From the NCBI GenBank assembly GCA_900759475.1, contig CAAEVK010000019.1, positions 1 through 26,881 on the forward strand: a DNA stretch of 26,881 bases, in the 5' to 3' direction. The position numbers were made by a program, and so were the translations under genes. Shown in pieces: positions 1 through 7,780 of the stretch. This DNA is from Clostridia bacterium. GTDB lineage: Bacteria > Bacillota > Clostridia > TANB77 > CAG-508. Below the pieces are notes generated by a model. The model was not told where the DNA came from, did no database searches, and was given only the letters and a program-made list of their open reading frames with translations. Each line of letters starts with the position of its first letter. Position 1 is the first letter of the stretch.

Positions 1-8
1 AAATAAAA

Positions 9-254
9 ATGAATATATGTTTTATAAAAGGAAAAATAATAGAAGAAATTAATTTTAGTTTTTTATACAATAAGAAAAATATAAGCATTGCAAGAGCAAA
101 ACTGGAATTACGAAATGGAAGTATAATTACAATAAAAGGATATGATGAGATGGCAGATTGGATGTTACAAAAGATAAGAAAAGAAGATGAAGTAATATTG
201 CAAGGAGAGTTAAATACAAACATGGAAGTAGAAGTAAAATGGATAAAAGTGTAA
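9..254 (+). CDS. Small OB-fold-like hypothetical protein
   Basis: This 81-residue protein is not recognised with certainty. The chain alternates short hydrophobic beta-type stretches with charged loops. Its middle and end (KGYDEMADWMLQKIRKEDEV, then LQGEL) resemble the central strand-helix-strand part of single-stranded DNA-binding OB folds, where a nucleic-acid strand is followed by a phrase such as 'kkGd.v.veG.l'. That resemblance is by eye only. The reading frame stays open to the first base of the window, so the real start could lie upstream; ATG at 9 is simply the first available start and its ribosome binding site would be outside the window. It precedes the rimP operon by 220 bases and is separated from it by a promoter, so it is probably not part of that operon. 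Confidence 0.5.
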   Translation: MNICFIKGKIIEEINFSFLYNKKNISIARAKLELRNGSIITIKGYDEMADWMLQKIRKEDEVILQGELNTNMEVEVKWIKV

Positions 255-374
255 ATAATAATTCCAAGGTTATATTTAGTAAAAAAGGCATAGTAAATAT
301 AAAAAAATACCGGAAATTTCATTTGAAATGCAACAAAAATTTTATTCATATAAAATAATGTTATACAAAAATCC

Positions 375-403
375 TTGACAAATTAGGAAGAAAATGTTAT
401 TAT
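375..403 (+). promoter_or_regulatory. SigmaA-type promoter of the rimP operon
   Basis: A perfect -35 box TTGACA (375-380) is followed after 17 bases by TATTAT (398-403). Transcription would start near 410, just before the leader hairpin of rimP. The rest of the 255-474 gap is AT-rich, with no further gene seen. Confidence 0.8.
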
Positions 404-426
404 ATTACTAGCAAATGAATTAAGCA

Positions 427-455
427 GTAAGAGTGGGAACCAATCCCACTCTTAC
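427..455 (+). promoter_or_regulatory. Leader stem-loop upstream of rimP
   Basis: A perfect 11-bp stem is formed by GTAAGAGTGGG (427-437) and CCCACTCTTAC (445-455) around a 7-base loop. It lies between the promoter and the G-rich ribosome binding site of rimP. It is not followed by a T-run, so it is not an ordinary terminator. Similar hairpins are common in front of rimP in Firmicutes; a role in antitermination or autoregulation of the nusA operon is inference. Confidence 0.7.
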
Positions 456-474
456 ACTATGTTAGGGGGGGAAA

Positions 475-930
475 ATGGCCAGTATAGAAACAAAAATAGA
501 GGCATTAATTGAACCAATTATTTTGGAACTAAACTATGAACTTTATGATGTTGAATATAGTAAGGAAGGAAAAGATTATTATTTAAGAGTGTATATTGAC
601 AACAAAAAGGGAATTAGTTTAGATGATTGTGAAAAAGTAAATAATGCAATATCAAATATTTTAGATGAAGCAGACTATATTAAAGAACAATACTTTTTAG
701 AAGTTTCTTCTTGTGGATTAGAAAGAGTTTTAAGGAAAGATAAACATTTAGCTTCTAATATTGGAAAAAATATAGAAATTAATTTATTTAAACCTTTAGA
801 TGGTAAAAAACAATATAGAGGAATATTAAATAGTTTTGATAAAGAAATTATTACAATTATAATAGAAGATTTACAAAAGAAAATAGAAAGAAAAAAAATT
901 GCACAAATAAAAACTATATATGAGTGGTAA
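475..930 (+). CDS. rimP: Ribosome maturation factor RimP
   Basis: This 151-residue protein matches RimP (YlxS), the cytoplasmic factor needed for 30S subunit assembly. The N-terminal half carries the family pattern ELYDVEYSKEGKDYYLRVYI, then the D-x-C-E motif (LDDCEKVNNAISNILDEAD) and YFLEVSSCGLERVLR near residues 77-91, equivalent to the 'lEVsSPGldRpL' signature. The C-terminal part is the SH3-like beta domain. The length is normal. The ATG at 475 sits three bases after a run of seven G, an unusually G-rich ribosome binding site. It is the first gene of an operon running through nusA, rnpM, ylxQ, infB, rbfA, nrnA and truB. It contains no in-frame CGG codon and is intact. Confidence 0.93.
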   Translation: MASIETKIEALIEPIILELNYELYDVEYSKEGKDYYLRVYIDNKKGISLDDCEKVNNAISNILDEADYIKEQYFLEVSSCGLERVLRKDKHLASNIGKNIEINLFKPLDGKKQYRGILNSFDKEIITIIIEDLQKKIERKKIAQIKTIYEW

Positions 931-950
931 AAGAAAGGATTGATGGAAAA

Positions 951-2039
951 GTGAAACCAATAATTGATTACAAAGAGTTAATTACTGCAATGGAGGAATT
1001 AGAAAAAGAAAGAGGCATTGATAAAGCGTATTTATTAGAATCATTAGAAAATGCTTTGGTAATGGCATATAAGAAAAATTTTGATTCAGCAGAAAATGTA
1101 AAAGTTACCATGGATAATAAAACAGGGGAAGTACATGTTTATGCTACAAAAGAAGTAGTCGAAACTGTAGAAGATGAAAAACTACAACTTTTATTAGAGG
1201 ATGCTAAAAAAATTAATAAAAAATTAGAAATAGGAGATATGGTTGATATTGAAATTATTCCTAAAGATTTTGGAAGAATTGCAGCAGGAACAGCAAAACA
1301 AGTAATGGTACAAAAAATAAGAGAGGCAGAAAGAGAAATTTTATATAAAGAATTTAATGAAAGAAAAGGAGAAATTGTTTCTGGAATTATCCAAAAAGCA
1401 GATGGAAATATAGTTGTACTTGACTTGGGAAAACTAGAAGGTGTTATGCCTTTAAAAGAACAAATTCCAACAGAACATTATCGAGTAAATCAAAAAATTA
1501 GAGCTTATATTGTAGATGTAGAAAAAGGAACAAAGGGAAATCCACAAGTAATTGTCTCAAGAAGTCATCCTGACTTTGTTAGAAAATTATTTGAATTTGA
1601 AATTCCTGAAATATATGAAGGTTTAATTGAAATAAAAAATGTTTCTCGTGACCCAGGCAATAGATGTAAAGTAGCGGTATATTCTACTAATGAAAATATA
1701 GATCCAGTTGGTTCTTGTGTAGGACAAAAGGGAATTAGAATTCAAAACATTATTAATGAATTAAATGGAGAAAAAATTGATGTAATTGAATGGAATGAAG
1801 ACCCAAGTGTTTTTATTGCAGCAGCTTTATTACCATCAGAAGTAATGGCAGTAGATATTCATGAGGAAGAGAGATTTGCACAAGTAATTGTTCCAGATGA
1901 CCAGTTGTCCCTAGCAATTGGTAAGTCAGGACAAAATGCAAGATTAGCAGCTAAATTAACCAATTGGAAAATTGATATTAAAAGTGAAAATCAATTTAGA
2001 GAAATGTTAGCAAAGAAAAATGAAGAAACAGAAACATAA
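951..2039 (+). CDS. nusA: Transcription termination/antitermination protein NusA
   Basis: NusA binds RNA polymerase and nascent RNA, modulating pausing, termination and antitermination. The N-terminal domain (ELITAMEELEKERGIDKAYL and following) is followed by an S1 domain around residues 125-195 (GEIVSGIIQKADGNIVVLDL) and two KH domains. The first KH region contains DPVGSCVGQKGIRIQNI and the second LSLAIGKSGQNARLAAKLT, both with the GxxG-type loop. The protein is about 362 residues, the short Firmicutes form without C-terminal acidic repeats. The frame is also open to a GTG at 924 overlapping the end of rimP, but no ribosome binding site precedes it. GTG at 951 has AAAGGA at 934-939 upstream, so I prefer it. 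The gene is intact without any frame correction. Confidence 0.93.
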   Translation: MKPIIDYKELITAMEELEKERGIDKAYLLESLENALVMAYKKNFDSAENVKVTMDNKTGEVHVYATKEVVETVEDEKLQLLLEDAKKINKKLEIGDMVDIEIIPKDFGRIAAGTAKQVMVQKIREAEREILYKEFNERKGEIVSGIIQKADGNIVVLDLGKLEGVMPLKEQIPTEHYRVNQKIRAYIVDVEKGTKGNPQVIVSRSHPDFVRKLFEFEIPEIYEGLIEIKNVSRDPGNRCKVAVYSTNENIDPVGSCVGQKGIRIQNIINELNGEKIDVIEWNEDPSVFIAAALLPSEVMAVDIHEEERFAQVIVPDDQLSLAIGKSGQNARLAAKLTNWKIDIKSENQFREMLAKKNEETET

Positions 2040-2074
2040 AATTTAGTAATATAAATTTTATAAAGGGGAGTTAT

Positions 2075-2341
2075 ATGAAAAAGATTGTTGAAAGAACATG
2101 TATTGGTTGTAACAAAAAAAAGGATAAGAGGGAATTAATAAGAATAGTAAAAAATAAAGAAGGAAAAATAAGTATTGATAAAACAGGAAAATTACCGGGA
2201 AGAGGTGCATATATATGTGGAGACAAGGAATGCACGGAAAAAATAATTAAACAAAAAAAGCTAAACAAAACATTTGAAATGAATATAACAGATGAAGTTT
2301 ATGAAAATTTAAGAGGTGTAGTATTTGAACAATCAAAATAG
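2075..2341 (+). CDS. rnpM: RNase P modulator RnpM (YlxR family, DUF448)
   Basis: This 88-residue YlxR-family protein has the expected N-terminal signature RTCIGCNKKKDKRELIRIV, with the CxxC pair at residues 9-12, and the second conserved phrase LPGRGAYICGDKEC. The family is small, basic, and encoded between nusA and ylxQ in most Firmicutes; the Bacillus member is reported to bind and modulate RNase P. It starts at ATG 2075 behind AAAGGGGAG and overlaps the next gene by 17 bases, consistent with translational coupling. A CCGGGA string occurs here, but it is read CCG-GGA, so the CGG triplet is out of frame and needs no correction. Confidence 0.9.
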   Translation: MKKIVERTCIGCNKKKDKRELIRIVKNKEGKISIDKTGKLPGRGAYICGDKECTEKIIKQKKLNKTFEMNITDEVYENLRGVVFEQSK

Positions 2342-2648
2342 AGTGTTGGGATTAATAGGAATTGCAATGAAAGCTGGAAAAATTTCGTTTGGTACAGAGT
2401 CGGTTAAAGAAGCTACTTTGAAAAAAAAAGCTAAATTAGTAATTATTGCAGAAAATGGATCAGATAGATTAAAAAAAGAATTTATACAACTTTGCGAAAA
2501 ATGTAAAATACCTATAGCTATTTTTTGTACAATTGAACAAATTAGCCAAGCTATTGGTAAACAAAATAAAGCAGTAATATGTATAAAAGATAAAAATTTG
2601 AGTGAAGAAATATACAAAATAATTTGTGGGGGTGAAGCTATTGGGTAG
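2325..2648 (+). CDS. ylxQ: L7Ae/L30e-family RNA-binding protein YlxQ
   Basis: This 107-residue protein has the L7Ae/L30e/Gadd45 fold signature: GLIGIAMKAGKISFGTESV at the N-terminus, then KKAKLVIIAENGSDRLKKEF, as in the YlxQ and YbxF proteins that bind kink-turn RNA. The start is TTG at 2325, chosen because AGAGGTG at 2311-2317 lies at proper spacing. An internal GTG at 2343 is the alternative. The gene overlaps rnpM upstream and the infB start downstream (infB begins at 2641, before this stop), so the three are tightly coupled. The role in the cell is inferred to be ribosome or RNase P related from family and position. Confidence 0.87.
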   Translation: MNNQNRVLGLIGIAMKAGKISFGTESVKEATLKKKAKLVIIAENGSDRLKKEFIQLCEKCKIPIAIFCTIEQISQAIGKQNKAVICIKDKNLSEEIYKIICGGEAIG

Positions 2649-5491
2649 TATTAAAATACATGAAATAGCAAAAAAATTAAGCTTAAATAGTAAGCAAGTT
2701 TTGGAAAGAGCCAAGGAACTTCGGAATGGAAGTAAAAAGTCATTTAAGTGGAGTAACAGAAGCAGAAGCACAAAAAATAGAGGCTTCTTTTCAAGGCGCT
2801 ACAAAAGTAAAAAATGAAAGAAAAGAGAATAAAGAGGTAAAAAAAGAAAAAACAACAACAGGACCTGTTATTATTAGGAGAGAGGTTATTATTACAGACG
2901 ATGAACAAAAAAAACAGGAAGAAAAAAATAAAAAAGAAGATACTAAAAAAGAAGTTGGTTTTGTGCAAAATGAAAGAAGAAAGGACTATAATATTGTTTA
3001 TAGAAACAAACAAACAAAACCGCTTACTGTAAGTGAATTATTTGGTTTAAAAGATGATAAAAAAGAAGAAAAAAAGGTAGAAGAACCAAAAGAAGAAATA
3101 AAATCAGAAGAAAAGGTAGAAGGAGAAGTAAATCAAGAAAAAACGAAAGTACCAGTAGAAGAAAAGCAACCATTGCCAGTACCAGATAAACAAAATAATA
3201 ATTTTAGAACACAGGGAAATAATAAATATAATAATAGAAATGACAATCAATCAGGAAATCGCTATAATAATCAAAACAACCAATTTGGAAATCGTGCCAA
3301 TAACAACAACCGATATAATAACCAAACAAGTAACCAATTTAATAATAATTCCAATGGTAACCGTTATAATAACCAAAATAATAGAAATACAAGGAGACCC
3401 CTTGATGAAAGAGGAATTGAAAAAAACATTAAAGATATTATGGCAACAGAGGTTGTTGGAAAAGAAAGTGTACGTGAATATGTTTCTAAAGCAATTGACA
3501 AGCAAAAAAGCAATCGAGCAGAAGAAAATAAAGTTAAAAAGCAAAATAAGAATAGGAAAAGTAATTTTGACGAGATTAGTACAGGAAAGTTAAAGGACTT
3601 AAAACAAGAAAGTAAGTTGTCTCATATGTTTAATGAAGGTACTATGTTAGATTACTATGATTTAAGTAACAACAGAAATAGAAAAAATAAAAAGAAAAAT
3701 CAAAAACAAGAGGAAGAAAGAAATAAGCAAAAAATATTTAAGCTAACAGATATTACAATTCCAAATAATATTACTGTAAAAGATTTAGCAATAGAACTAA
3801 AGAAAACAAGTAGCGATATTATAAAAAAATTGTTAGACTATGGAATTATGGCAACTATTAATAATGAAGTAGATTTTGACACAGCATTTTTAATTGCACA
3901 AGAATTCGGTGTTACTGCTCATAAAAAAGAAGTAGTAACAGAAGAAGATATATTATTTGACGAAAGTGAAGATAAAGAAGAAGAATTAGTGGCTAGACCA
4001 CCAGTTATTGTTGTTATGGGGCATGTTGACCATGGAAAAACATCTCTTCTAGATGCTGTTAGAAAAACAAATGTCATAGAAGGAGAAGCAGGAGGAATTA
4101 CGCAAGCAATTGGTGCATACAAAGTGGAAATTAATGGAAGAGAAATTACATTCCTAGATACTCCTGGGCATGAAGCATTTACCAATATGCGTGCTAGAGG
4201 CGCACAGGTTACAGATATTGCCATATTAGTAGTTGCAGCAAATGATGGTGTTATGCCACAAACAATAGAAGCAATTAATCATGCAAAAGCTGCGAATATT
4301 CCAATTATTGTAGCTATAAACAAAATAGATTTAGAAGGTGCTAATGTAGAAAAAATTAAGCAAGAATTAACAGAATATAATTTAGTACCAGAAGAATGGG
4401 GTGGAGATACTATCTTTGTTCCAATTTCAGCAAAAAACAACCAAAATATAGATACTTTATTAGAAATGGTATTATTAGTAGCAGATATGCAGGACTTAAA
4501 AACAAATCCAAATAAACAAGCAAAAGGTACTGTAATTGAGGCAAGATTAGACAAGTCAAAAGGTCCAATTGCTACAATGCTTGTACAGAGAGGAACTTTA
4601 GATGTAGGAGATACAATTGTTGTTGGTTCTGTTATTGGTAGAATAAGAGCTATGAAAAATGACAAAGGACAATTAGTAAAAAAAGCAGGACCATCTACGC
4701 CAGTAGAAATATCTGGGCTTACAGAAGTACCAGAAGCTGGAGATACTTTCTATGAAGTAAAGGACGAAAAAACAGCTAAACACTTAATTGAAAGAAGAAA
4801 ACGCCAAGCAAGAGATAAAGCTATGAATTTAAATTCTGCCGTTACTTTGGATGATTTATTTTCTCAAATTGAAAAAGGAAATTTAAAACAATTAAATTTA
4901 ATTGTAAAGGCAGATGTACAAGGTTCTGTAGAAGCGGTTAAAACAGCACTAGAAAAATTATCAAATGACCAGGTAAAAGTAAAAGTAATTCATGCTAATG
5001 TTGGAGCAATTACGGAGACAGATGTTACATTAGCAAAAGTGTCTAAAGCAATTATTATAGGATTTAATGTAAGACCAGTACCAATTGCTAAAACAATTGC
5101 AGAAAAAGAAGGCATAGAAATCAAAACATACTCTATTATTTACAATGCGATAGAAGATGTAGAAGCTGCTATGAAGGGAATGTTAGATCCAGTATTTAAA
5201 GAAACTATTATTGGAAATGCAGAAGTTAGACAAACATTTAAAGTTTCTAATGTAGGAACAATAGCAGGATGTTATGTAACAGATGGAAAAATAATGAGAA
5301 ATGCAGATGTTAGAGTTATTAGGGATAATATTGTTATTCATGAAGGAAAGTTAGTTTCTTTAAAAAGATTTAAAGATGATGCCAAAGAAGTAGCAAAAGG
5401 ATATGAATGTGGTATTCAATTAGAAAATTATAATGATATAAAAGAAGGAGACATTATAGAAGCACATATTATGGAAGAGGTAAAGCAATAG
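2641..5491 (+). CDS. infB: Translation initiation factor IF-2, read through one CGG +1 shift
   Basis: IF-2 is the GTPase that brings initiator tRNA to the 30S subunit. The start is TTG 2641, preceded by GGGGGTGA; GTG at 2626 or 2632 are alternatives without a clear ribosome binding site. Residues 1-27 give the IF2 N-domain phrase GSIKIHEIAKKLSLNSKQVL. The frame then meets CGG at 2722. Skipping C2722 gives KELGMEVKSHLSGV, the normal continuation; without the skip, translation ends at 2817. The full product is about 949 residues. A Lys/Glu-rich linker and an Asn-rich tract (roughly residues 183-255) precede the second N-domain. The G domain starts near residue 450 (GHVDHGKTS, DTPGHEAF, NKID), followed by the IF2 C domains. 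It belongs to the rimP operon and is expected to be essential, which makes a true frameshift mutation implausible. Confidence 0.94.
2722..2725 (+). other. CGGA +1 recoding site in infB
   Basis: In-frame codons are CTT CGG A. Dropping C2722 yields CTT GGA ATG and continues the IF2 N-domain. The zero frame stops at 2815-2817. Confidence 0.85.
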
Positions 5492-5518
5492 TTAAACAAA
5501 AGGTGAAAGGAGACAGAA

Positions 5519-5906
5519 ATGCAAAGAGGAAATAGTCAAAAATTAAATCGTGTGAATGAAGAATTAAAAAAAGAGTTAAGTAATATAATAAATTATCAGC
5601 TAAAAAATTCTAAAGTAACGGGTTTAATTAGTGTCACAAAAGTAAAAACAACACCAGACTTACGATATGCTAGAGTATATATTAGTGCTATTAACTGTAA
5701 AAATAAAAAAGAAACACTGTTAGGACTAAAACAATCTTCTCGGATTTATTCGTTCAGAAATTGCGAAAACTTTAAATATGAGAATTACACCAGAGTTTAT
5801 TTTTGAATTTGACGAGTCAATGGAGTATGGTGCTAGAATTAATTCCATATTAAATGATATTATGAAGGACATAAAACCAGAAGAAAGAAAGGATAATGAG
5901 GAATGA
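5519..5906 (+). CDS. rbfA: Ribosome-binding factor A, read through one CGG +1 shift
   Basis: RbfA is a single KH-domain protein that assists late 30S maturation. The first 74 codons give RVNEELKKELSNIINYQL and the phrase SVTKVKTTPDLRYARVYIS, the family core. At 5741 the frame meets CGG. Skipping that C gives SSGFIRSEIAKTLNMRITPE and then FEFDESMEYGARINSILNDI, exactly the expected C-terminal half. The corrected protein is 128 residues, the usual length; without the shift it would be 95 residues with a meaningless tail. The stop TGA (5904-5906) overlaps the ATG of nrnA (5903) in an ATGA junction, which also supports the corrected frame. The start ATG 5519 follows GAAAGGAGA. Confidence 0.92.
5741..5744 (+). 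other. CGGA +1 recoding site in rbfA
   Basis: In-frame TCT CGG A; skipping C5741 gives TCT GGA TTT ATT, the conserved S-G-F-I-R of RbfA. The zero frame ends at 5806. Confidence 0.87.
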
Positions 5907-6859
5907 TATTAGAAGATATTATTAAAAAAATACAAAATGCAAAAGATATTGTTTTACTAACACATGAAGCACCAGATGGAGATGCCATTGGAAGCAGTCT
6001 TGCATTATATAATGCATTAAAAAAGATGAATAAAGATGTAGAAATTGTTATTCCAGATTGTCCAACAATATATCAATTTTTAGAAGGATATCAACAATTG
6101 CTAAAAGAAGGAACAAAAGAAAAATATGATTTGGCAATTGCTTTAGATTCTTCAGATATAAAAAGATTAAATGGTTTTGCTAAATTTTTTGAAACTGCTA
6201 GAACAAAAATTGTTATTGATCATCATAGTTCTAATACAATGTTTGGAGATTACAATTTTGTTAATCCAGCTGCACCTGCATGTGCACAAATAATTATTGT
6301 GTTGTTAGAATATTTAAACGTAGAAATAGATAAAGAAATTGGAGAAGCAATTGCTACTGGAATTATTACAGATACAGGTGGATTACAATATAGTACAACA
6401 ACACCAGAGACCTTTGAGTTTATAGCAGAATTATTGAGAAAAGGTGTTAATATTTCTAATATTTATAGGAGAACACTAAAAGTAATTGCAAAAAAACAAT
6501 TTGATTTACGAAATATAGCCTCTAATAAACTAGAACTATTAGAAAATGGTAAAATTGCATTTACATATGTTACCAAGGAAGAACAAGACAAATTAAATAT
6601 TACTACCGGTGACCATGAAGGAATTGTAGAATTAGGAAGAGATATAGAAGGGGTAGAGGTATCTATTTTCTTAAGAGAACAAGAAGAAAATGTTTATAAA
6701 GTAGCTTTTCGTTCTAATGATTATGTTAATGTGGCAGATATATGCCTAATGTTTAATGGTGGAGGACATCCAAGAGCAGCTGGGTGTACAATGAATATGC
6801 CATTACAGCAAGCAAAAGAAAAGTTAATTACAGAAACAAAATGTAAATTAAGAATATAG
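5903..6859 (+). CDS. nrnA: NrnA-type DHH phosphoesterase (nanoRNase / pAp phosphatase)
   Basis: This 318-residue DHH/DHHA1 protein resembles NrnA, which degrades very short RNA oligomers and dephosphorylates 3'-phosphoadenosine 5'-phosphate. Metal-binding motifs are visible in order: LLTHEAPDGDAIGSSLAL (motif I, residues 18-35), ALDSSD (II), IDHHSSN (the DHH motif, near residue 105) and GIITDTGGLQYSTTTPETF. The C-terminal DHHA1 motif is GGGHPRAAGCTM. It overlaps rbfA by 4 bases and precedes truB by 11, the usual rbfA-nrnA-truB order. No in-frame CGG; the gene is intact. Confidence 0.92.
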   Translation: MILEDIIKKIQNAKDIVLLTHEAPDGDAIGSSLALYNALKKMNKDVEIVIPDCPTIYQFLEGYQQLLKEGTKEKYDLAIALDSSDIKRLNGFAKFFETARTKIVIDHHSSNTMFGDYNFVNPAAPACAQIIIVLLEYLNVEIDKEIGEAIATGIITDTGGLQYSTTTPETFEFIAELLRKGVNISNIYRRTLKVIAKKQFDLRNIASNKLELLENGKIAFTYVTKEEQDKLNITTGDHEGIVELGRDIEGVEVSIFLREQEENVYKVAFRSNDYVNVADICLMFNGGGHPRAAGCTMNMPLQQAKEKLITETKCKLRI

Positions 6860-6870
6860 GAATTAAGCTA

Positions 6871-7739
6871 ATGGATGGAGTAATTATTATTAATAAACCA
6901 CAAGGATATACATCGAATGACATTGTACAAATTGTACGAAAAACATTTTCTACTAAAAGAGTAGGACATTGTGGAACATTAGATCCACTGGCAACAGGTG
7001 TATTACCAATTTTAATAGGACAATGTACGAAAATTTCAAAGTATTTAGTAGAACATGAAAAAACATATATTACTACTGTAAAATTAGGTATAAAAACAGA
7101 TACAGCAGACATAGAGGGAAAAATAATTGAAACAAAAGAAATTCCTTATTTGTCATACCAAGTAATTCAAGAGGTATGTAATAGTTTTTTAGGTAAACAA
7201 TGGCAAAAACCACCAATGTATTCTGCAATTAAAAAAAATGGTAAGAAGTTGTATGAGTATGCTAGAGAACGGAAAAACAGTAAATGTACCAGAAAGACAA
7301 ATCGAAATAAAAAAAATACAATTAAAAGAGTATAATGCAGATTCAATTACTTATGAGGTGCTTTGCTCAAAAGGAACATATATTAGGACTTTATGTGAAA
7401 ATATAGCCGAAAAACTTGGTACAGTAGGATACATGAGTTCACTTATAAGGACAAGTGTAAACAATTTTACATTAGAAGAAGCGATTTCATTAGATAATTT
7501 AAGTGAAAAATCTAGAGTAATACAAATGGAAGAAATATTTAAAAATAAAGAAAATATTGTATTAGATAATAAAAAATTAGAATTATTTTTAAATGGAGTG
7601 CAATTAACATATAAACAAAAAGATGGAATATATAAAATTTATTGTCACAATCAATTTATTGGTTTACGGAGTAATTAATAATCAATTACTAAAAAGAGAT
7701 GTTGTTATAGATTGCATTTGTAATAAACACGAAAAATAA
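6871..7739 (+). CDS. truB: tRNA pseudouridine(55) synthase TruB, read through two CGG +1 shifts
   Basis: TruB makes pseudouridine 55 in the T-loop of tRNAs. The start (MDGVIIINKPQGYTS) and the catalytic GTLDPLATGVLPI with its Asp are textbook. At 7270 the frame meets CGG; skipping the C gives YAREGKTVNVPERQIEIKKI, the expected continuation. A second in-frame CGG at 7667 lies near the end; skipping it gives QFIGLGVINNQLLKRDVVID, matching the F-L-G-L-G ending typical of TruB, with the stop at 7737-7739. The corrected length is 288 residues, normal for the family. Read without shifts, the locus would be two overlapping fragments (6871-7335 and 7238-7678). That two different regions are both restored by the same one-base rule is strong evidence for recoding. 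Confidence 0.92.
7270..7273 (+). other. CGGA +1 recoding site 1 in truB
   Basis: In-frame GAA CGG A; skipping C7270 gives A-R-E-G-K. The zero frame ends at 7335. Confidence 0.87.
7667..7670 (+). other. CGGA +1 recoding site 2 in truB
   Basis: In-frame (after the first shift) TTA CGG A; skipping C7667 gives F-I-G-L-G-V and adds 22 residues. Unshifted, the gene would stop at 7678. Confidence 0.8.
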
Positions 7740-7780
7740 AGAACATTAAATTTATTTTATGAGCTTGAAAGGAGGAAAAA

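Noticed and set aside
311..314. CGGA at 311 as another recoding site
   Set aside because: It lies in the non-coding gap after the first ORF, which already ends at 254; no coding frame crosses it.
2071..2268. Minus-strand reading frames across the rimP-truB operon and other plus-strand genes
   Set aside because: They are shadows of well-supported genes, lack ribosome binding sites and encode low-complexity hydrophobic sequence typical of the antisense of Lys-rich genes.
3190..3410. Tandem DNA repeat or CRISPR-like array in infB
   Set aside because: The repetition is an Asn-rich coding bias without regular unit length or spacers; no CRISPR array is present in the window.
5013..5018. CGGA inside ACG-GAG (infB), GCG-GAA (ppa), ACG-GAA (dpaA, rnpM) as recoding sites
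   Set aside because: CGG spans two codons; the zero frame is intact and matches the family.
7740..7780. T-box riboswitch upstream of alaS
   Set aside because: Only 41 bases separate truB (after correction) from alaS, too short for a T-box, and no such structure is seen.
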